A DNA stretch of 64,000 nucleotides from Dyadobacter chenhuakuii. Lineage in GTDB: Bacteria; Bacteroidota; Bacteroidia; Cytophagales; Spirosomataceae. Numbering within the stretch: position 1 is the first letter of the stretch; each line of letters starts with the position of its first letter. The notes beneath the pieces were generated by a model, which was not told the DNA's origin, searched no databases, and was given only the letters and a program-made list of their open reading frames with translations. Below are positions 63,046-64,000 of the stretch, piece after piece. Position numbers and translations under genes: made by a program. The DNA is taken from the NCBI RefSeq assembly GCF_023821985.2, contig NZ_CP098805.1:2232001-2296000 (forward strand), read 5' to 3'.

Positions 63046-64000
63046 TCAAATTTTTAATGACGTAACGTCTTGCAGAAAGTATTTGTCGATTACTTTCAGT
63101 GTAATCGATTGAGGTGCTACGGCCATGGCCATATTTCTTAGGAAAACGGCCACGCTATTTTCCCATTGCCCCATTTTTCCTAACATCAGGCTGTCGTCAA
63201 CAATTGATTTCGCACGCGGAAACTGGATCGATTCATATAGTTGAAATGCTGTGTCTGTAATACCATATTTTCTCATGATCTCGCCTAATAAGTAAGCACC
63301 TTCAATAGCAAGACACCCGCCTTGCCCCAGATTGGGCGTAGTCGGGTGTGCTGCGTCGCCTATTAATGTGCAATTTCCCCTGGTCCAACCCCTGACGGGA
63401 ATCCTGTCCGACAGGCTATCCTTAACGATGTAGTCACTTTTGGCAATCAACTCTGAAATGGGATGGTGCCAGTAACCAAAGAGCCTTTGTAACTTTGGCT
63501 TGGTTCCTTCGGGCTCATCATCGGCCATGAATTTTTCGTTCAATGTAGCCCACCAGCCGTATCGCCCGTCCGGGAGTGGGACGATGCCTACCCGTTTACC
63601 TTTTCCATAACTTTCGCTCGCGTAATGAATTTCGGAGTTGGACGCTGCAATGCCGCGCCACATATTATAACCCCGAAAAACCGGCTTCCCATCATTCATA
63701 ATGCCCTGCCTCACAACAGAATTGATCCCATCGGCTCCTATCAGTGCGTCGAACATTCTGGAGTCACCATTATTAAAAGTGAGTTTCACTTTTCCATCAC
63801 CCGTGCTTTCAAACGATTCCAATGTATGATTGGGATAAAATGTCGCTTCCGCATGTTTGAGCAGGATTGCGTAAAGATCTGTGCGAAGCATTCCGAGGGC
63901 TGGAAGCTGATAACGCGGCTCGGTCTGGGCGAGAATTCTCCCATCATCTGTTTTCATAAAAATCCTGGTGATTGCACTGCCTATTCCCACGACTTCCGGC
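63046..64000 (-). CDS. FAD-dependent monooxygenase, 5' part outside the window
   Basis: A partial flavoprotein, open to the right edge on the minus strand: the first visible codons read PEVVGIGSAITRI with no start. The C-terminal 318 residues contain ALIGADGINSVVRQ (DG motif) and GDAAHPTTPNLGQGGCLAIEGAYLLGE (GD motif with FAD ribose contact), the marks of the UbiH/PHBH-like aromatic hydroxylase family. The N-terminal GxGxxG is beyond the window. The substrate is unknown. The gene is transcribed on its own in the visible part. Confidence 0.85.
   Translation of the reverse strand, partial: PEVVGIGSAITRIFMKTDDGRILAQTEPRYQLPALGMLRTDLYAILLKHAEATFYPNHTLESFESTGDGKVKLTFNNGDSRMFDALIGADGINSVVRQGIMNDGKPVFRGYNMWRGIAASNSEIHYASESYGKGKRVGIVPLPDGRYGWWATLNEKFMADDEPEGTKPKLQRLFGYWHHPISELIAKSDYIVKDSLSDRIPVRGWTRGNCTLIGDAAHPTTPNLGQGGCLAIEGAYLLGEIMRKYGITDTAFQLYESIQFPRAKSIVDDSLMLGKMGQWENSVAVFLRNMAMAVAPQSITLKVIDKYFLQDVTSLKI

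Noticed and set aside
1..64000. Mobile elements, tRNA and rRNA genes
   Set aside because: No transposase, integrase, terminal repeats or cloverleaf patterns were seen in the intergenic spaces.

Overview
The window reads as chromosomal DNA of a member of the Bacteroidota, order Cytophagales, most like Dyadobacter/Spirosomaceae (inference; no marker gene was compared). The grounds are a type IX secretion C-terminal signal on a metalloprotease, a flexirubin/aryl-polyene pigment cluster with an aromatic ammonia-lyase, planctomycete-type cytochrome/DUF1549/DUF1553/DUF1501 proteins, and promoter-like TAnnTTTG elements in place of E. coli-type -10 boxes. No tRNA, rRNA, insertion sequence, prophage or CRISPR array was seen. 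Coding density is high: no gap between genes exceeds 300 bases (the largest is 299-574).

Layout. 1-5396: end of a stress-type protein, a secreted DUF1080 protein, an SDR, a sorbosone-dehydrogenase-like propeller, an acidic small protein and a cellobiose 2-epimerase-like enzyme. 5404-11437: three minus-strand genes for a membrane c-type cytochrome with leucine-rich repeats, a Tat-exported DUF1501 protein and a DUF1549/DUF1553 cytochrome. 11701-18041: methyltransferase and ribokinase, a Bcr/CflA exporter, a lysine-rich secreted peptide, a PIN toxin-antitoxin pair and a membrane pyrophosphatase.

18198-38830 is the main feature: about 20 genes of a flexirubin-type aryl polyene pathway. A long minus-strand operon starts with a tyrosine/histidine ammonia-lyase homologue and carries a ketoreductase, three ketosynthases with intact cysteine, one ketosynthase-like protein without it, two ACPs, two dehydratase-like hotdog proteins, a thioesterase, an LpxL-like acyltransferase, LolA, a polysaccharide deacetylase and a glycosyltransferase. 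Divergently transcribed are a three-domain fusion (RND/MMPL exporter + acyltransferase + methyltransferase), a CrtI-like oxidoreductase and a flavin-dependent halogenase. A second cysteine-less ketosynthase-like gene converges on the halogenase. The set suggests a coumaroyl-type starter elongated to an aryl polyene, tailored (possibly chlorinated) and moved to the outer membrane. Genes for a 4-coumarate ligase, a phosphopantetheinyl transferase and the dialkylresorcinol half (DarA/DarB) are not in the window.

38848-50717 is mostly housekeeping: GlpD, a BON-LysM protein, the rpsF-rpsR-rplI operon, a coiled-coil membrane protein, YggS, a GT9 glycosyltransferase, DUF423, RodA/PBP2 and an NFACT protein. 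50754-56724 holds a Cds1-like PLP enzyme and a tetR-tolC-emrA-emrB efflux operon with two palindromic operator candidates. 57007-64000 has the T9SS metalloprotease, RuvC, a flippase-like membrane protein, a GT2 glycosyltransferase and an FAD monooxygenase cut by the right edge.
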